A DNA stretch of 7,690 nucleotides from CAMLOF01 sp966692625 (GTDB taxonomy: Bacteria; Pseudomonadota; Gammaproteobacteria; Burkholderiales; Burkholderiaceae_C), in the NCBI GenBank assembly GCA_966692625.1, contig CBKZAG010000163.1, positions 1 through 7,690 of the forward strand, read 5' to 3'. A model generated the notes under the pieces. That model was not told the DNA's origin. It was given only the letters and a program-made list of their open reading frames with translations, and searched no databases. This document shows, piece after piece, positions 6,098-7,690 of this stretch; the stretch's first letter is position 1, and the number at the start of each line of letters is the position of its first letter. Made by a program: the position numbers and the translations under genes.

Positions 6098-7198
6098 TCA
6101 GGCTGGGGTTTTCTCGACCTGGATGGCGCCACGGCGGATCTGGTCGCGCTCCAGACTCTCGAACAGGGCCTTGAAGTTGCCTTCGCCGAAGCCTTCGTCG
6201 GCCTTGCGCTGGATGAACTCGAAGAACACCGGGCCCAGCAGCGTCTGGCTGAATATCTGCAGCAGCAGACGCTTTTCGCCGTTGGCGGTGGAGCCGTCCA
6301 GCAGGATGCCGCGCGCTTGCAGTTCGGCGGTGGGTTCGCCGTGGCCGGGCAGGCGTTCGTTGAGCATTTCGTAGTAGATGTCGTTGGGGGCGGTCATCAG
6401 CGGGATGCCCGCCATCTGCAGGGCATCCACACTGGCCAGGATGTCGTCCGTCAGCAGGGCGATGTGCTGGATGCCTTCACCGTTGAATTGCATCAGGAAC
6501 TCCTCGATCTGGCCGCCGTTCTTGCCGGACTCTTCGTTCAGCGGGATGCGGATCAGGCCGTCGGGTGCCGTCATGGCGCGGCTGGTCAGGCCTGTGTATT
6601 CGCCCTTGATGTCGAAGTAGCGGATCTCGCGGAAGTTGAAGATGCGTTCGTAGAACCCGCCCCAGAAAGCCATACGTCCACGGTACACATTGTGGGTGAG
6701 GTGGTCAATAAGCTTGAAACCATGGCCCACCGGATAGCGGCTGGACGGGTCTTCAAACTGGGGCAGGAACTTGAAATCGATGTCGTAGATGCTTTTTCCA
6801 TCTTCGTAACGGTCGATGAGGTACAGCGGTGCACCGCCAATGCCCTTGATGGCGGGCAGGCGCAGCTCCATGGGACCCGTGGGGATTTCGATGGGCTGGG
6901 CGCCCATTTCCAGGGCGCGGGCGTAGGCCTTGTGGGAGTCTTTCACGCGGAAGGCCAGGCCGCAGGCACTGGGGCCGTGTTCGGCGGCAAAGTAACCCGC
7001 CAGGCTCTTCGGCTCGCGGTTGACGATGAAGTTGATGCCGCCTTGGCGGTAGAGCACCACGTCCTTGGAGCGGTGCTTGGCCACCAGGGTGAAGCCCATT
7101 TTCTCGAACAGGGGTTCGAGCACGTTGGGGGTAGGGGAGGCGAATTCGACGAACTCGAACCCGCACAGGCCCATGGGGTTCTCAAACAGGTCGGCCAT
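6098..7198 (-). CDS. hpd: 4-hydroxyphenylpyruvate dioxygenase
   Basis: This 366-residue cytosolic non-haem iron enzyme converts 4-hydroxyphenylpyruvate and O2 to homogentisate and CO2, a central step of tyrosine breakdown. It has two vicinal-oxygen-chelate halves. The iron ligands of the C-terminal half are His166 (KLIDHLTHN), His245 (EGIQHIAL) and Glu327 (LGPVFFEFIQ), each five residues beyond the positions I recall for the Pseudomonas enzyme. NEESGKNGGQIEEFL near 221-235 and the C-terminal helix region GNFKALFESLERDQ are characteristic. The frame is open to ATG 7252, but ATG 7198 has AAGGAG at 7206-7211 and gives the expected MADLFENPMG start. It is the first gene of the operon. The tyrosine aminotransferase that makes its substrate, and homogentisate dioxygenase, are not in the window. 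Confidence 0.97.
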   Translation of the reverse strand: MADLFENPMGLCGFEFVEFASPTPNVLEPLFEKMGFTLVAKHRSKDVVLYRQGGINFIVNREPKSLAGYFAAEHGPSACGLAFRVKDSHKAYARALEMGAQPIEIPTGPMELRLPAIKGIGGAPLYLIDRYEDGKSIYDIDFKFLPQFEDPSSRYPVGHGFKLIDHLTHNVYRGRMAFWGGFYERIFNFREIRYFDIKGEYTGLTSRAMTAPDGLIRIPLNEESGKNGGQIEEFLMQFNGEGIQHIALLTDDILASVDALQMAGIPLMTAPNDIYYEMLNERLPGHGEPTAELQARGILLDGSTANGEKRLLLQIFSQTLLGPVFFEFIQRKADEGFGEGNFKALFESLERDQIRRGAIQVEKTPA

Positions 7199-7330
7199 GG
7201 TGGTGCTCCTTGAAACGATTGAAGCCGAAACTTTATGCCACCATTGACGCAATGGGTTTGCATAAACACACCAGGGAAACCACTATTTGTGCAATCATCC
7301 TTGTTAATTTGGTTGCAAGGAGAAGATAAA
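7199..7330. promoter_or_regulatory. Divergent control region between hpd and the Lrp/AsnC regulator
   Basis: These 132 bases must carry the promoters of both the leftward operon and the rightward regulator gene. The region is AT-richer than the flanking genes. Four related GCAA/TTGC elements occur: GCAAT at 7249, TTTGCAT at 7257 (in the partial palindrome GTTTGCATAAAC, 7256-7267), GTGCAAT at 7289 and GTTGCAA at 7312. These could be regulator sites. A CATAAA-like -10 for hpd can be read on the - strand around 7233-7238, but no convincing -35 fits, so exact promoters are not called. Confidence 0.55.
7317..7322 (+). promoter_or_regulatory. Ribosome binding site that fixes a TTG start
   Basis: AAGGAG lies eight bases before the TTG at 7331. 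No ATG or GTG is found in this frame near the N-terminus of the regulator domain. This site is the main evidence for the unusual start codon. Confidence 0.8.
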
Positions 7331-7690
7331 TTGCATGACATCGAACTGGACCAGACAGACCGGCGCATTCTGGCCCATTTGCAGGCGCATGGCAGGGTGT
7401 CGAACCTGGAACTGGCCGAGGCAGTGCACCTTTCGCCTGCGCAATGCAACCGGCGCCACCGGCGGCTGGAGGAGCGCGGCTACGTGCGCCGTTACGAGGC
7501 CCGGCTGGATGCCGCGAAGGTGGGCCTGGGGGTGCTGGCCTTTGTGCATGTGACCATGGAGCGCGGGCACATCCGCGAGGTGGTGAAGTTCCGCGACGTG
7601 GTCAGCGGCTTGGCGCAGGTGCAGGAGTGCTACGCCGTGACCGGCGACTTCGACTACGTGCTGAAGGTGGTGGCGCGCGACTTGAAGGCG
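7331..7690 (+). CDS. Lrp/AsnC-family transcriptional regulator (partial, cut at window end)
   Basis: The 120 visible residues are the N-terminal three quarters of a feast/famine-type DNA-binding regulator; whole proteins are usually about 150-165 residues. It opens with the family pattern LDQTDRRILAHLQAHGRVS, followed by a winged helix-turn-helix (about 24-45, with LSPAQCNRRHRRLEERG) and the linker YEARLDAAKVGL. The ligand-binding RAM domain starts near residue 64, with ECYAVTGDFDYVLKVV typical of its central strands. The start is TTG, supported by AAGGAG at 7317-7322. It is divergent from hpd, so it probably controls the operon and itself in response to an aromatic amino acid or related acid. 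That role is inferred from position only. The ATG at 7335 opens a different frame and is not the gene. Confidence 0.9.
   Translation, partial: MHDIELDQTDRRILAHLQAHGRVSNLELAEAVHLSPAQCNRRHRRLEERGYVRRYEARLDAAKVGLGVLAFVHVTMERGHIREVVKFRDVVSGLAQVQECYAVTGDFDYVLKVVARDLKA

Noticed and set aside
6062..7213. Long + strand open frame (383 codons) opposite hpd
   Set aside because: Antisense to a fully recognisable hpd. It has no domain of its own and a low-complexity composition.
7335..7553. ATG-started + strand frame at the beginning of the regulator
   Set aside because: It is out of frame with the Lrp/AsnC protein, which continues to the window end with a full helix-turn-helix. The ATG frame gives a Trp/Arg-rich peptide without a domain.

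Overview
The window looks like chromosomal DNA of a betaproteobacterium in the order Burkholderiales, probably Comamonadaceae. This rests on three things: GC-rich codon use, two Gram-negative porins with the signal peptide typical of that group, and the mix of gene families. The genus is an inference from recalled family resemblance, not from a search. No mobile element, CRISPR array, tRNA or rRNA was seen.

Left part (1-2589): two tandem, separately transcribed outer-membrane porin genes on the + strand (271-1254 and 1536-2522). Both start with the same 21 residues and end in phenylalanine, and each is followed by a strong intrinsic terminator. The second has its own likely promoter and a leader with two consecutive hairpins. 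At the left edge is a hairpin with a T-tract that reads as a terminator only on the - strand, where no gene is visible.

Middle (2604-4127): a two-domain protein that begins 14 bases after the second porin's terminator. It joins an aminoglycoside-phosphotransferase-like domain to a P-loop kinase-like domain. Its substrate is unknown. It converges on, and overlaps by 17 bases, the last gene of the operon on the other strand.

Right part (7198 down to 4111, - strand): a compact four-gene operon, hpd - phhB - phhA - SDR, with gaps of 28, 29 and 19 bases. PhhA hydroxylates phenylalanine to tyrosine using a tetrahydropterin. PhhB dehydrates the carbinolamine form of the used cofactor. Hpd converts 4-hydroxyphenylpyruvate, made from tyrosine by an aminotransferase not encoded here, into homogentisate. 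The short-chain dehydrogenase at the end lacks the usual catalytic serine and shares several signatures with animal quinonoid dihydropteridine reductase. The most interesting hypothesis here is that it completes pterin recycling, giving the operon its own hydroxylation and cofactor-regeneration set.

Right edge (7331-7690): a divergent Lrp/AsnC-family regulator with a TTG start, cut by the window end. It is a natural candidate to control the operon through the shared 132-base intergenic region.
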